This document shows positions 20,931 to 33,300 of a stretch of DNA of 64,000 nucleotides, one piece after another. The notes beneath the pieces were generated by a model. The model ran no database searches and was not told where the DNA came from. It saw only the letters and a program-made list of their open reading frames with translations. Position 1 is the stretch's first letter. Each line of letters begins with the position of its first letter. Source of the stretch: Prostheceraeus crozeri (lineage: Eukaryota; Platyhelminthes; Polycladida; Euryleptidae). The stretch spans positions 496,001 to 560,000 of the forward strand of contig CAJQUW010016879.1 of the NCBI GenBank assembly GCA_907163375.1, read 5' to 3'. Made by a program: the position numbers and the translations under genes.

Positions 20931-23139
20931 GTTTCGAATTTCTTTAGAAAGTTGAGTTATGTAAAGCGCAGTCATGCAAGTGTTGCAATGTGCTGAATAA
21001 TGTCACAAAGCCATACGCATACAAACTCGTGTCAGATTTATTGACAGAAAGTTGTTAAACATTCAATGATGATCATTTTCATGCAGAGACAACCTATGGA
21101 TGCAACAGTGGTCAACGGATAGTATCTATAATATGAAGCCATATATCAACGTTGTCGAAAAAACGTATCAAATGATAAGATCTCTCTCGATATAAGTCTA
21201 TCGCTCCAAAAGAGACATGGGTTGAAATTAACAGCGGACATGGCTATCGGCGTCTTCTATCGGTCGATGTCGCAAGGTGTTGGACGCCGAAGGTCCTATA
21301 CGATGTCATTTTCAATCTCTGTCTTTTTTTGGACTTATAGACTTATATTGAGAGAGATCATTTGTTTCGTTTTTGGACAACTTGAAACATTGCCACTCTC
21401 TCACAACTGGTCAAGATTGGCACTTCAAAGTGTTCCAGCTATGCTGTACAAATATACATGTAATGCATCATATATAGTTAACTGCCTCCGACGGGAGGTT
21501 TTTCATAGTTATGTAAGGCTCATTCTCCAATATACAGGGTGAATGCAAAACAGCATATGGCGTGTGAAAACTATTTTCATGGAATTATTTTTAGAATTAT
21601 TTTTTTTTGTCAACTATCAGCACGATTAGATCCCTTAATCATTATACACGAGAAATGTCCTATACACCAGCTTCGATTGCCAATGGAGACGCTTAATCAA
21701 AGTTTCTCATTGTGTCTGGATCCGCGCCAACTATCTATTCTTCAGTTCATATACTAAGTACGCATAAGTCTCGAAAAACTAATCTTGGCGGCTGATGAAG
21801 TTTTTTCTCCGTAAGTAAGCCCAAGACCGAAAGTCACATGTTCGTAAGTGCAGACTTCTGGAGAGGGAGGGCCACTCAGAAGGTCATTGCTTTCCATTCT
21901 ATCTTCTTGGCAAAGTGCTCGACAAATATCACATGAAAGTCAATGCACAATGTCACACTGCACAATCTTGTTGGCAAAGTTTTCTTAGTTTTTGTTCCTC
22001 CTTTAAAATGTTGCAACCTAGTATTGGCAAGCATATAATAGTACGCTTTAACCTTCGCCCTCCAGGGGGGAGCATGTTTCGCCCCCATGGCGAATTTTTT
22101 GAACATCTTTTATACCAAGCCAGATTTCTAATAGCTTACTTTCCGGGGGGGGGGCGGTGAAGAGTGAATACAGAGCGCTTAGCGTGGCTTACGGGAGATG
22201 AGAGAGCTCCCATTGTTGAGTCTTGATGTATGAGGCGAAGTTTGTGTAAATGGGGATTGCATATTTATCACACAGCGATTACATCTTTATGGGATTCGAG
22301 GATGAACAGGATCTGTTTACTTGCGGGAATCGAAAAGGGAAAGATTGATGTACAGGATTTGTTTACATGTGTGGATCGCAAAAAGCATACTGTATTTATT
22401 GATGGGATGAATTTAATGACAGGATCAGTTTACATGTGGGAAACGCAACAATTGAATGATGTCTGATTTATCTTTGTGACATATGTTTCAAGACATATAA
22501 TTACCTATTCAGTATTTTGTCAGCCACTATGCGTGGGACCCCGCTCGTCTGGGTTTGAAAGTTCAGGTTAGGGGTCGAAACACAACTAGACGAGTACCTG
22601 CTGATGACTGACGGACTGCAGTATTATGTTTTATATCCCTTAATCGGTAGCTGAAGTAGTGGTCGATGTATTGTAATTCAAATGAAGAAATGTGGAATTA
22701 CATGAAGTACTATAGACGGATGAAGAAACTGGCGATAACAAATTCAAGTGAAGAAATAATATTTTCCATGTGTAGTCTTAGGTATAGTGTGTATATAGTT
22801 TCATTGCTTTCGGTGTAGTAGAATGTCATTGTAGTTCTATTGTTTACCTCCATTATCCACTTTCCACTTATCAACTCTTACCATTATCCACTTTGTGTAG
22901 TGTCAGATATAGTTCACTTGTAATCGGTGTAGTAGCATTGTTGTATTTCCATATTTTACCTCCACTTTTCCAATTTCTATTCATCGGTTTCCTGTTGTTT
23001 TATAATACCCATTTTTAATTTCCTTAACCTATGGTGACCATTGTCTTATTCTATTTCTACTATCAGCATCTGTAGTCTGTACAGTATAGTAGACGTCTGC
23101 TTTGAACGTATATACGGCAGTGTTTGGAATCTATGGTAT
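20931..23139. other. No gene recognised
   Basis: Short ORFs without recognisable similarity. Contains a G-run near 22144-22155 and another G-rich spot near 22065. Nothing else stands out. Confidence 0.5.
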
Positions 23140-23345
23140 TAGTACAAGTCTCAAGATTTCCATTTTTACCAGATATTGGGCCAAAGCTGATCAATTTTAA
23201 TTCGTTGCCACGAGAAAGCTACATTGAATTCTTTTAAGAACTGATTAATCCAATGGTTACACTAGCATTGCCTTTGTACACTTGCGGATTGGAGAACGCC
23301 ATCAGTCCTCATTAGGACTACTTTAACTAATAATTTAAATTAGTA
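23140..23345 (+). repeat. LINE 3'-UTR-like repeat with terminal stem-loop, copy 1
   Basis: Similar (roughly 60-65% by eye) to 57330-57500: AAGATTTCCATTTTTACC, then CTACATT...TTTTAAGA-CTG, then the hairpin AGTCCT-CATT-AGGACT (23304-23319). The second copy follows a LINE RNase-H-end fragment, which suggests that both are 3' tails of the same LINE family. Confidence 0.55.
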
Positions 23346-26300
23346 AGCATTATATTCTATTATAAATGGCTACTGGGATGATTTTCATCATCGTATGAGA
23401 ATTTCTATGTATTGTGCACATTTTGACTGAAGGATAATGAATTTGACACTGTACTTTTGACGTGAGAGCTATTTTAAAATTTGAATGTTTGGAATATTTT
23501 AGCTGATTTCGGTATATATTCACTTCTAGTGCATATTGCGCCATTAATTGAAATCAAAATCTTTGAATTTGAAATTATCTGTTTATTATGTATACATGTT
23601 TGAAATTTGAAAGTCAAGTCTCAAATATGATCTTTTATTATTTTTATACTTTTAGATCTGCATCTGATCAACAATTATTGGGATTTTTCAGAATCATACT
23701 GTCTTTGGCCTATGCGTCTCGATAAAAGTCATCGAATTGGGTTGTTTCTTCATCTGCAGAAACTAGATACTAGAATGTGCGATTGTAGTGATATCTGATC
23801 TGAACTAGAAGTTTGAATCATTTAACCTTTGACCTCATCTAATACAATGATGTAATCTTAGAGAGACTAACAATCATCGTTCTATGAACCACCTTAACCA
23901 GATCTTTCGATTAGTGTATGATATATTAGTTTTTGCTGTTATTTTCCATTTCAAATAGTGATCTAATGGAAATTTGCTAAAAATTGTGGTTTTAGACCTT
24001 TGACCTTCACCTCACTTTGACTTTTGAAATAAAACTGATGCTGCTTTTCTGAATCCCCTTTCAATGCCTATTTGATTGATGTGATGTGTGGTTTGGCGAA
24101 ATTGGTGAAATAGTTTGGAAGATCAGCAAGGCCCTCTCAATGGAGCGTGTTCGGAAAAACACCCCAATGGGGCGAGGGCTAATTCTCCAAACAGCTTTAA
24201 TCATTTATGAAACCTTTCATTTATTTTCCCGTTCCCGGGGGGGGGGGAGGTTAGGCGATATGGAAATAAATCTTCAATCTACATCTAGTGTAAGTGACTG
24301 ACACATGATTTGATATAAGAAAGCAGTAAAATGCAATCGGTATTCGAATTGAATGGAGATTATGGAGATTATTTGAATGGAAACAAAGCAGGACACACCC
24401 CACTTGCTAAAAGTACATCATTGTCTTCTTGCATAAGCATGTGTGCTACTTGCTATTATCTTCATAATGAACATGATGGATGAACTAAGTAACTACAATT
24501 ATAGTATCGGTAAGATTGTGTAAAGACGCATACGTCCTAATTATTGGAAGCTAAATTCTATATAAATCTCATTCCACACATTTCATTCTCCACGCAGCTG
24601 AAAGCATTTTATTCATATTTGTAAATTCTTCAAGCAATATTACATAATCAGTGGTGACATGACAACGGTGTTCCGAGCAACCTACGAAGAATCATCGCAA
24701 ACTTGACAGAAGAATTTGATTACATGAATGAATCTACCAATAAATCTTTTGAAAACTACCTAAAAAGCAATCGGTTCACGCATTTTTATGCTTTCAAAAA
24801 TGGAGCTAATTGCCTACATTAAAAAATGCAGTTATTTTCCTCGAACTGCATGTACAGTATATTTACTGAACAGTCACACAGATCAAATGCAGAAAAGAAG
24901 TATTGATCAAGCTGATTTAGAAGAAGCAGTCTATTCATCGGAATCATAATGATTACGACAACTCAGGTACATAAAGTATTATGATGTATTTACTTCAAAT
25001 TGTAATAAAGCTTTTTCTCAAATAAGACAATTTTATAGAAAGCACTGTTTTTTCCGAATAGTAAAAACGGAGATGAGCATTTTATACCTAGCACGGCGAC
25101 ATAGGAATTAAGGAACTGCACTTTCTCGTATAGAATGGATAGATGTGTTGCATGATTTTTTAATAATTTTTGTTCAAGTTCTATTTGGAGACAGAGTATT
25201 GGTAAAATTTGCAGCTCAGCTAACTACCCCTCACCAACATCTTTCGATTACACATGTCATAATAATTATTGATTATTTATGACAATAGTGAGAGCGATTT
25301 TTCAGAGGTTAGTGATAGATAAGTGTACCTATCACTAACCTAACATATAACTATCATAATCTAAGTGGTTTTCCTGCAATTTTTGACGACGATTCTAATC
25401 ATGGCAAGAATGATAAGTTGCCAATGAAAGAATGATCCTGAACTATGATTATAATTTGCCAGTAATTTAATTAAGGAAGGATGCTGAATTACCCTCAGAA
25501 CAAGAAGGAACTTTTGCTATCAACAATTGTGAGCGTGCAGAGAGTTCCATAGAGAATTCTTGATACCAAATTTGTGTCTCTTCATCAAATACAGTAAATT
25601 TAGACTTTGATGGTGTGCCTGATAGAGGTCAAAACTATATTATAAATATAATTTCACTATAAAAACACACGCAATAATGAATAAAGGCCTACCATGAGGA
25701 AACCGCATTGTTAATTCATTAGTAATTATATATATATATATATATATACTATATATAATAAAATAAGAAAAGGACACCAGATGGAGAACATCAAAGACAA
25801 GGGAAGGAGCACAGTGCATGAATACCAAATTTGAAATTTTGAATAATAAGTTGGACATTTTAATCACGAAATATAATGGACAAGGAAATAATAAATTTAA
25901 AATTTTGAATAACAAGATTGATATGCTTATTTAGATAAATGCATATCAGAAATAATGAATTTAAAAAGTGAAATGAAATTCGAAGTCAAAGAATTATCGA
26001 AAGAGGTCAGGAAAATGAACACTCCAAAATCAGATAATTGGAGCAAAAAATTGTCACAAAGAAAGTTTTTTTATGAGGCAATGAGAGATAACTCTATCGC
26101 TGAGATATGCGATGCATCCCTACAAGAAAGCACAACCAGAATACCAAGAAAATTCTTCTTGGAAAATTCTCTTATTTCAGAGTCTGAAATAAGAGATAAA
26201 CAGTCAAAAAATTTGGGAAAATAAATTTAATTTTTTTACTATCGATAACCATCTCATAAAAATTGATAGTCATCAAAAATATTAATCGATCAATCAATGT

Positions 26301-26601
26301 TCAAAACCTCAATATTCAAATAAAAGGCCAAATTATAGAAATAATCAAACTAGTAGAAAAACTATCACTTTAATACTCAATATAGAATGTATAATAATCG
26401 CAACAATTGAAAAGAAGAACCAATCAATAATGAAAATCAATGGAGGAATATTAAATAGAAGGAATGGGAGTAATGCTGGAAAAAGGTTAGGCCTATATTT
26501 TGATAGAAACTATTATAGAGAAATGGACTCCAGTTATCAACAACAGATATCTAACTAGAGGGGATTTCATTAACCCATGCTCATGTCTATTAAAGGCTAT
26601 G
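23346..26601. other. No gene recognised
   Basis: AT-rich. Holds a G-run at 24237-24247, a perfect 13-bp-stem hairpin (25306-25341), a short (TA)n stretch near 25727-25749 and a Lys/Glu-rich plus-strand ORF at 25955-26224 (starting MNLKSEMKFEVKELSKEVRK). That ORF could be a coiled-coil fragment of a mobile-element protein but has no diagnostic motif. Confidence 0.5.
25306..25341. repeat. Perfect hairpin, 13-bp stem, 10-nt loop
   Basis: AGGTTAGTGATAG (25306-25318) is exactly complementary to 25329-25341. Isolated; no surrounding ORF or known RNA motif. Confidence 0.8.
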
Positions 26602-27376
26602 CCCTGTGGGAACGCATCTTGCTAATATCAACAGATTATCTGGCGAGGTATCGATTTTGTGGATAATTTTTTAAAGGTTCATTTTCTTGTAAAAACTATC
26701 TCCGCATGTGAAAATGTTCATAATTTATCCAAAAACATGTGTAAAATTAAAAAACGACAGGTGGCGAAAAAGTTGCTATAATTGGTTGGTAGATATTTGG
26801 TTACTAATGCGAGCTGATTTTTCGCCAACCGGCGAAATCGTGGATATTGTAGCAACTAATTAGTGGTAAGTAGTAATGTTCGTATATTACCTTCACATGA
26901 AAATATATTGTATACTCAGTCTGATCTGATAAAAAGGGATCTTTTTTTAATTCACGAAGGCTTAAACTAAAAAAAGTATTTATCTTCCATAAATGTCGCA
27001 GTAAATACTATGATATTATTCAAATATTTATCATTGTTGTAAATTATTGAATGTCAAGAGATGTTATGAAAATTGATATATGCGGATTCTCTATATTCTT
27101 ATCATCATCAAAGAATGATAGTCTGCACTTATTTCTTAGATAGATTAGCCATATGTGGGGGATAGTGAGGAGGTGAGGGAGAGAATAGAGCCTCGGCTGT
27201 AGAGGTGGATTACTAAAGAAAATAAGAGAGAAAGTCAAAAGTAAAAGGTGATATATAGAGCGCGAATTGTCGCCGGCGAACTTCGCCAGCGAATATCCCG
27301 CAAATATGACTGAACTTTAGGATGATATTCTGCAGCTGACATTCGCCAGTTTTTCGCAATATTCGTTCCCACAGGG
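26602..27376. mobile_element. MITE-like element, 775 bp, with CCCTGTGGGAACG ends
   Basis: The 13-bp ends CCCTGTGGGAACG are perfect inverted repeats (26602-26614 and 27364-27376), with weaker similarity for about 20 bp further in. Multiple TTCGCC/GGCGAA motifs cluster near both ends (26760-26840 and 27269-27350), including TTCGCCAACCGGCGAA at 26821-26836. There is no ORF of note. A TA lies two bases outside each end and may mark the target site, but the two intervening bases differ between the sides, so the superfamily is undecided. Confidence 0.65.
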
Positions 27377-27509
27377 TGTAACTAACTTGTGCTCTGATAT
27401 TTCAAAATGTACATATTCATTAATTCCCTGAGAAGTCCATGAAACGGACGATACCGGTGGGGATCAACCCTGTGTTTTTGATTGTTTTTCATTTGGGAAC
27501 TTTTCTTTT

Positions 27510-27511
<2 letters not shown>

Positions 27512-27559
<48 letters not shown>
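27512..27559. repeat. (TA)n microsatellite
   Basis: Twenty-four TA units, then TGTATGTATAC, immediately before the inverted-repeat module that contains the hammerhead motif. Confidence 0.97.
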
Positions 27560-27567
<8 letters not shown>

Positions 27568-27572
27568 ACTTA

Positions 27573-27687
27573 TCAAATCTCAACAGATGTAACCACCACG
27601 AGACATGCTGGTTCAAACTTACCCACGACTGATGAGGCCCAACAGGCCGAAACATGTCTCGTGGTGGTTACATCTGCTGAGATTTGA
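27573..27687 (+). repeat. 35-bp inverted repeats enclosing a hammerhead motif (Penelope-type terminal repeat)
   Basis: Arms 27573-27607 and 27653-27687 are reverse complements with one mismatch (outer TCAAATCTCAACAGATGT). The right arm begins at the C of GAAAC and includes the 3' half of the ribozyme. The left arm is an inverted copy of that half. Inverted partial terminal repeats of this kind are a known product of Penelope-like element insertion. Confidence 0.8.
27623..27664 (+). ncRNA. Type I hammerhead ribozyme, minimal form
   Basis: All core elements are present in order: stem I 5' strand CCACGA (27623-27628), CTGATGA (27629-27635), stem II GGCC-CAACA-GGCC (27636-27648), GAAA (27649-27652), a very short stem III C-AT-G, the GTC cleavage triplet ending at 27658, and stem I 3' strand TCGTGG (27659-27664), which pairs fully with CCACGA. 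Self-cleavage is expected after 27658. The two-base stem III is typical of the small ribozymes in Penelope-like retroelements, which are thought to work better as dimers (the ACATGT segment is self-complementary). Activity is inferred from the motif, not shown. Confidence 0.82.
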
Positions 27688-27786
27688 TGAATTTATCAAT
27701 TGCCAGGTTACTTGTCTTAATATATATTAGAACAGCATGGCCCACATAAATGTAAGTGAAAACTTCTCAGTTCTTGGAAACTACAC

Positions 27787-28568
27787 AGCATGTTTTAGCA
27801 TTACAACGCCATCCTCAGGTGTACACAAATGAAATTTAACAATACTTTTATATGTGAAATTAAGCAACACGGAAGATGAGCACAAGTCAAAAGTCAGTCA
27901 AAGTCAGAAGTCACAGAATGAAATCAAGGGTTAGCACGTGAAAGATAAAAGATAACTATTTACAAAAAAACAGCCATCTACAATAAAACACGAAGAATTA
28001 AATACGTAGAAGGCTATTTACACAAATTTATTTACAGATTTAGATACAAAAACGTGGAGCTTCCTGGTTCATTCATCAAAAATTCATTGTTCGACTTCTT
28101 TATTAACAAAGATCCACAATTCTGTGATATTTGCTGTTTGCAAACAATTTTAAAACCATTTTTTCCGGGTGGTGAATGTGCATGCTTATTTCTGTCTGAC
28201 TTGGTTAATCTTTCAAATGTTCATTTATTCTTGTAGAAAAGTGTCGAATAGAGCTGCCGATGTAGCACTTATCGCAGTGCTCACACGTATACTTGTACAC
28301 GATATTGGATTTCAAATCGTGAAAACTTTGTCTTTATTGTGAAAGAAATTCGAGGTTTTCAGGGTTTGACTAGCTATGTCTGTTTTAGTATAAATAGTTA
28401 TCTTTTATCTTTCACGTGCTAACCTTTTGATTTCATTCTGTGACTTCTGACTTTGATTGACTTCTGACTTGTGCTCATCTTCCGTGTTGCTTGATTTCAC
28501 ATATAAAAGTATTGTTAAATTTCAGTTGTGTACACCTGAGGATGGCATTGTAATGCTGAAACATGTTG
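27787..28568 (-). mobile_element. Penelope-like element fragment with GIY-YIG domain, inverted arms
   Basis: Arms 27787-27962 and 28391-28568 are reverse complements, about 90% identical by eye. Each has a hammerhead-like string (CTGAGGA, a GGCATT/AATGCT stem, then GAAAC; best in the right arm near 28536-28566). Between them the minus strand at about 28206-28332 encodes NIVYKYTCEHCDKCYIGSS and STRINEHLK, the GIY-YIG endonuclease signature of Penelope-like elements. A fragment with several breaks; no reverse transcriptase part is visible. Moderately old. Confidence 0.8.
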
Positions 28569-31224
28569 CACATATATACTCTGTGACACATACATACACA
28601 TATATCTCTCCAATTATTCATCCTCGCCTTCTTCAATCTACTTTTCCTCTTAAAAACCTTACAAACCTCACCTGTTGACCAGCATCAGAAAAAGGGACGC
28701 CATTTAATGGCATCAGCTTGAACCTCAAATTTGCTCCAATTTTCGAACAAATATATTTTGAAGTTTGTATTTGACAAGATAGTGATTTATCATTGCCTCT
28801 AATTCAAAGGATGTCAAATGATTCTGAGCCCCAATATTTTAGAGTAGATTTTAAGTACAGTATCTAGACTTATGATGACTAAAGAGTTGGGGTTAGGCTT
28901 CTTCTAGAAGAAACGTATTTTTTCCAAAAGCTGAAGTAAATACCGTCGCATGTTGAAAGTTGCACCATTAAGATTATTAAACATGAATATGAAACTACTA
29001 CCACTCCAATTAATTACCACCAAAAAAATTACTCACTCCAAAAATATTACCACTCCAATTATTGTTAATTTTGAATACCCGAACTATATTTTGTAAATTC
29101 TTGCGAATATTCAGCTGCCTCAGCACAATTCAGTCGTTGAATTAAATCAACTAAGAGCGAAAGCTTTCAAACGAAGAAAAATACAGTGAGTAATTTATGT
29201 ACTGAAATTCCACCCTGCATGTATATATTCTAGGTCAGAATATAGAGTAAGTATATTAGGTAGAGTGGTAACTCCGTATTTATTAAATCCCCAATGTGTA
29301 TACACTTTCGATTCTATTAAATGAACTCAAGGTGAATACAATTGGGTATTGTTACCAAAAGTGAGATATGCAAATTTTTACAGTTTTGAAGAAATTACCA
29401 CGGAATTGACTGATCATGATAGTAATGCTGAAGCAATGATGGTATTTTACAAGTTCTCAGTTTCATGACAGCCTTGGAGATTCAATGTTTGTCAAATAAT
29501 CAATTCGATAGGTTCCTATTACTTTCATGCTCAACCTCTAGTATTTTCTTAATCGTGATCATATCACAGGCAACCTGCCACTTGCAGAGCAAAATCACAT
29601 AATCAAAGACAATGATTTCAATTAACCATGAAAGATGCAGATGGGTCCACATCACTATTCAGATTCAAGAAGTGAAACATGAATTTAGTGAATCATAAAA
29701 TCCTGCCGGTGTAAATTGAATTAAAAACTTGAAATTTCAGCCAAGAAAGCAAAATCAGATCTCGACTTTTTCATGAAGACTTCCATTATAATACGGATCA
29801 TGAAATTCCCTTGATAATCATCTTAATTTCCGCTTAGTTAGGATGCTTATTAGCAAACCTTCATTCCTTTTGATATCCAACTTGTTTCATGCTACTTATA
29901 AAGGGGCGTCATCTCGGCAGTATATAAATTTGCAAAATTTTGAATTTTTTAAAACTGCTCAAATAATTTTTGGACCACGGGAACGCAATCTCCGCAAAAA
30001 CTGTTTGATACAAAAATTTCCACTGCATGCAGATGCTTTTTTTTGAGTCGACACTATACCTACACATCCCTACTCTATGGGTCTGAATATATTTCAAAAT
30101 CATCAATGAAAGGGTTACTACATGCATAATGTACATAAAATTATATGTTCCTCCTTTTAAGGAGCAGCCTTTATGCAGCTTTGTCATTTATCCAAGATTA
30201 AAAACGGAAGTATGATTGATAGTTGACAAAAGCGAATAAATGATTTGATAACATACAAATTATAATCATCTTCACTCACAATGAATCAGTTAATTATTAA
30301 TTAGACAAACATTAGACTATTAATGAACTATTGATTGATGTACAATAGATTACCACATCCCAGTTAATCATTTGATTTAATTTTGGGCAAATTGCATTTT
30401 GGGCAACATTGCTACTGGCCATGGTTCAGAATAATATGTACATGTACATTCATGTGCAAGTATATCAACGTTTCTTTTCATCTATATTTTCAACAACATG
30501 CTTTTAGCTATGATACTTGTTTTTACCACAGAAATAGTTGCCAAATCAAACCTTTTTTGTCGTGAAAGCAAGCACTCTGGAAAATCTTTTTTTGTCCGTG
30601 TGATACACGGTGGTTCTTTTGATGATTCAGTCAAAATGATGAACTCGACTTATGATTTATAGTCGATGAACATCATCAATAAAATGCTCCTCTGCACGAA
30701 ATTCGATTGTGCAACTGAAGTGAAACACGACAACTCCATTTAAGCAGCGTTGCACTTTTTTGAACTTTTTCAAATTTCGTTGGAGGAAATGGCTTCGTAA
30801 AAAAGTGATAAAATTCCCTCGGAAACCCATTCCTTGAAGAAACTACCAATGCTGCTTTAGAATGAACTCTTGAAGAATGAACAGTACATTTGCATTCACA
30901 AACAATGAGCAAAATTTCAGGGCATATCATGCTCCGCCACTTTGCCGTTGTATTGCATGTCGTCAGTTTGCCACTAATAAACTTTCCATTTGCGATGAAA
31001 GTTGACAACCACTAATATAGAAAAAATCATGAAAAGAAAAGACGAATAAAGTCATTTGAATGCATAAATTATAATAATAATAATAATGAATGTTTATATT
31101 CAATATCGTGATCAAAACATACAAACATCGTTCAAAGTCAGTATAAGTGAAAAAGTTATTCAAAGCCACATTTCAATGAACTTGCATAATATACAAGTTA
31201 TATCAAATATATATTATACATATA
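28569..31224. other. No gene recognised
   Basis: AT-rich sequence. 28980-29075 is low-complexity with repeated ATTACCACTCCAA-like units. A minus-strand ORF of 110 codons at 30676-31008 matches nothing I recognise and shows no splice or domain signal. Confidence 0.5.
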
Positions 31225-33300
31225 TTATATCAAAAACGAATTCTGTCGACGCCTTGTGCGTGCGAAAATCACTTGAGGCCTTTGTTTCAAGTTCGCTTTG
31301 TTATGGAGATGATTCAGTGGGTGTCTTTCTGTCAGAGATTTGTCGTAAAGGCGCAGCAGTCCCTTGTTCAAACGAGCTTGGGGCTTCTCAAAAATGTTTT
31401 TGGAATTTCTGCCATTGATAATCTTTGAGCATCTCTTCTGTAATGACTCCATCGATCTCAGTATCGAAGCGTCCAGCCTACAGAACAGAGGGAAAGCGTA
31501 CTCAATTGCGGAGAAAATTAGTGACATACAAGCTCGCTTTACTGAATTTCGATTCAAAACATTTTTCAATTTCCGGATGATGTAAAGCCGTTGAGTTGTC
31601 TTCTTAATTATGTGCTTAAAATGGGTCTTCCATCGAAGGTCTTCTGTCCAAACCACTCCGAGTAGCTTCAATTCATCACAGCAGTCAATTTCAGGAAAGT
31701 CGCATCTCAAGAAATCTTTGCATTCCTGGTTCTTTGAAAAAATAGTCATCTTTGTTTTTGACGTATTTAGCTTCAGTCCGTTTTCTTTTGACCAGTCATT
31801 TACTTGATTTATTTCAGCTCTCATTTTTTCAACATCTTCTTTCTTTATCAATTGATATGATAATCGTGACGTCATCCGCGTACTTGATCATGTGTATACT
31901 TAGATGCATTGGTCTCAGCGAATGTAGATAGATGTTGAAATAATGCGGCCCCAAAATTGATCCCTGTGGAACTCCTCTATTCTCTTGGCAAAACGAACTG
32001 CGACAGTTGCTCAACCTTACACACTGTGATCTTTTGCGCAAGTAATTATTCGTAAAACATATAAATTCTGGTGGAAAATTTAAGTCTTTCATCTTGGAGA
32101 TCAACTTTGCCACCACTTTCTCGACTGCTCTAGAATAATCAAAGCTGAGTACAACCACTGCTTCTGTGCTGTTCCTATCCAGCCAAGATGTGATTTTATC
32201 ATGTACATGGATTAGGGCGCAAGTTGTTGAGGACATTTTCTTGTATGCATATTGATATTTGTCAGCAGTTTGGTCGATGTATTTTTGCATGCTATTTAGC
32301 ACATGTCGTTCTAGCATCTTCATGTGCACCGACATTATTGAAATAGGCCTGATATTTTCAATGTCAATATGACGAGTTTTCGGAATTGGACATATATCAC
32401 CACATTTAAGCATTTCAGGAATATGACATTCAATTAGGCAAGAATTTATTATATGGGTAAACGGCTCTGCAAGAAAATACGCAGCTTCTCTGAATAGTCT
32501 TATTGGGATGCCATCAGGTCCACATGACTTTTTTGCATTCAATTTCATGAACATGGACATGCACTGATCCACTGTCATTAACGGCAAGTGCTCTGCATGA
32601 TCACAAATCTCATTGGAATCAGTCAGCATATCTCCATCACTATCTGCCAGCAACTTGCTATTTATTGCTTCTTCAATGTTGAGATAGCTACCAAAATCTT
32701 CCAAAAGAGCGTTGAATGCATTATTATTTCTTCTTGGTGCGATCTCTTTCGCAATGTTCCACATATTCTGACTTGAATTTGTACATCTTTGATACCAAGC
32801 CAATTTCGCTTTCTTGATTTCCAATTCAATTTTGTCTCTCAGAACTGGTATTTGGTGATCTCGTGATTCTTGAAACATGTCCACCTCTGCGTGATAAGAA
32901 CCTTCAGTAATGGGGTCATCCATTGCTTATCTTTTCCAGACATGCAAACTTCTTTAACAGGAAGAATGCTCATGGCGCTATACATGTATATTGCATCATA
33001 CAGATACGACATTTTCCCTTCTATTGATGGTGTTTGGTAGGTGACTTCCACTTTCTGATCTAACAGCTCCTTTATGAATGCATCAATGTTCGATTGCCGC
33101 ATGTCAAAAATAGTTCGCCTCTCTTCGAATACTGCTTTGCTCTGTGCAACAGGCGTGAGAAGAATGCTGTTATGATCCGATCTTCCAATCGGAGCCAGAA
33201 CCTCGGCCGGCAGCGAGTATTACTCGATAATTGCCTTCGACACAAGAATTTGATCGAGTATTGCATTGCTTCGTGTGGAGCTATTGCGAAGTATCATGAA
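31225..33300 (-). mobile_element. LINE, 5'-truncated: endonuclease end, reverse transcriptase, C-terminal domain
   Basis: On the minus strand the order is: the end of an APE-type endonuclease (IGRSDHNSILLTP, near 33170); the linker with WMTPLLKVLI (near 32900); the reverse transcriptase fingers and palm (KSCGPDGIPIRLFREAA, IRPISI, a motif-A aspartate in SFDYSRA, RGVPQGSILGPHYFNIYL, and the catalytic YADDVTI near 31880); the LNTSKTKMTIF and LLGV segments; and the terminal RRRQNSFLI. These blocks occupy at least three frames, with shifts near 33080, 32890 and 31850. Motif A has lost part of its usual context. The architecture fits the Jockey/CR1 side of the LINE tree. Ancient to middle-aged, inactive. 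Confidence 0.9.

Noticed and set aside
21525-21545. ATATACAGGGTGAATGC as a transposon terminus
   Set aside because: No inverted partner found in the surrounding several kilobases.
22144-24247. G-runs at 22144-22155 and 24237-24247 as regulatory quadruplexes
   Set aside because: Simple homopolymer runs without the spaced G-tract pattern or gene context; likely slippage.
30676-31008. 110-codon minus-strand ORF as a host exon
   Set aside because: No similarity or motif; length is possible by chance in a window this size.
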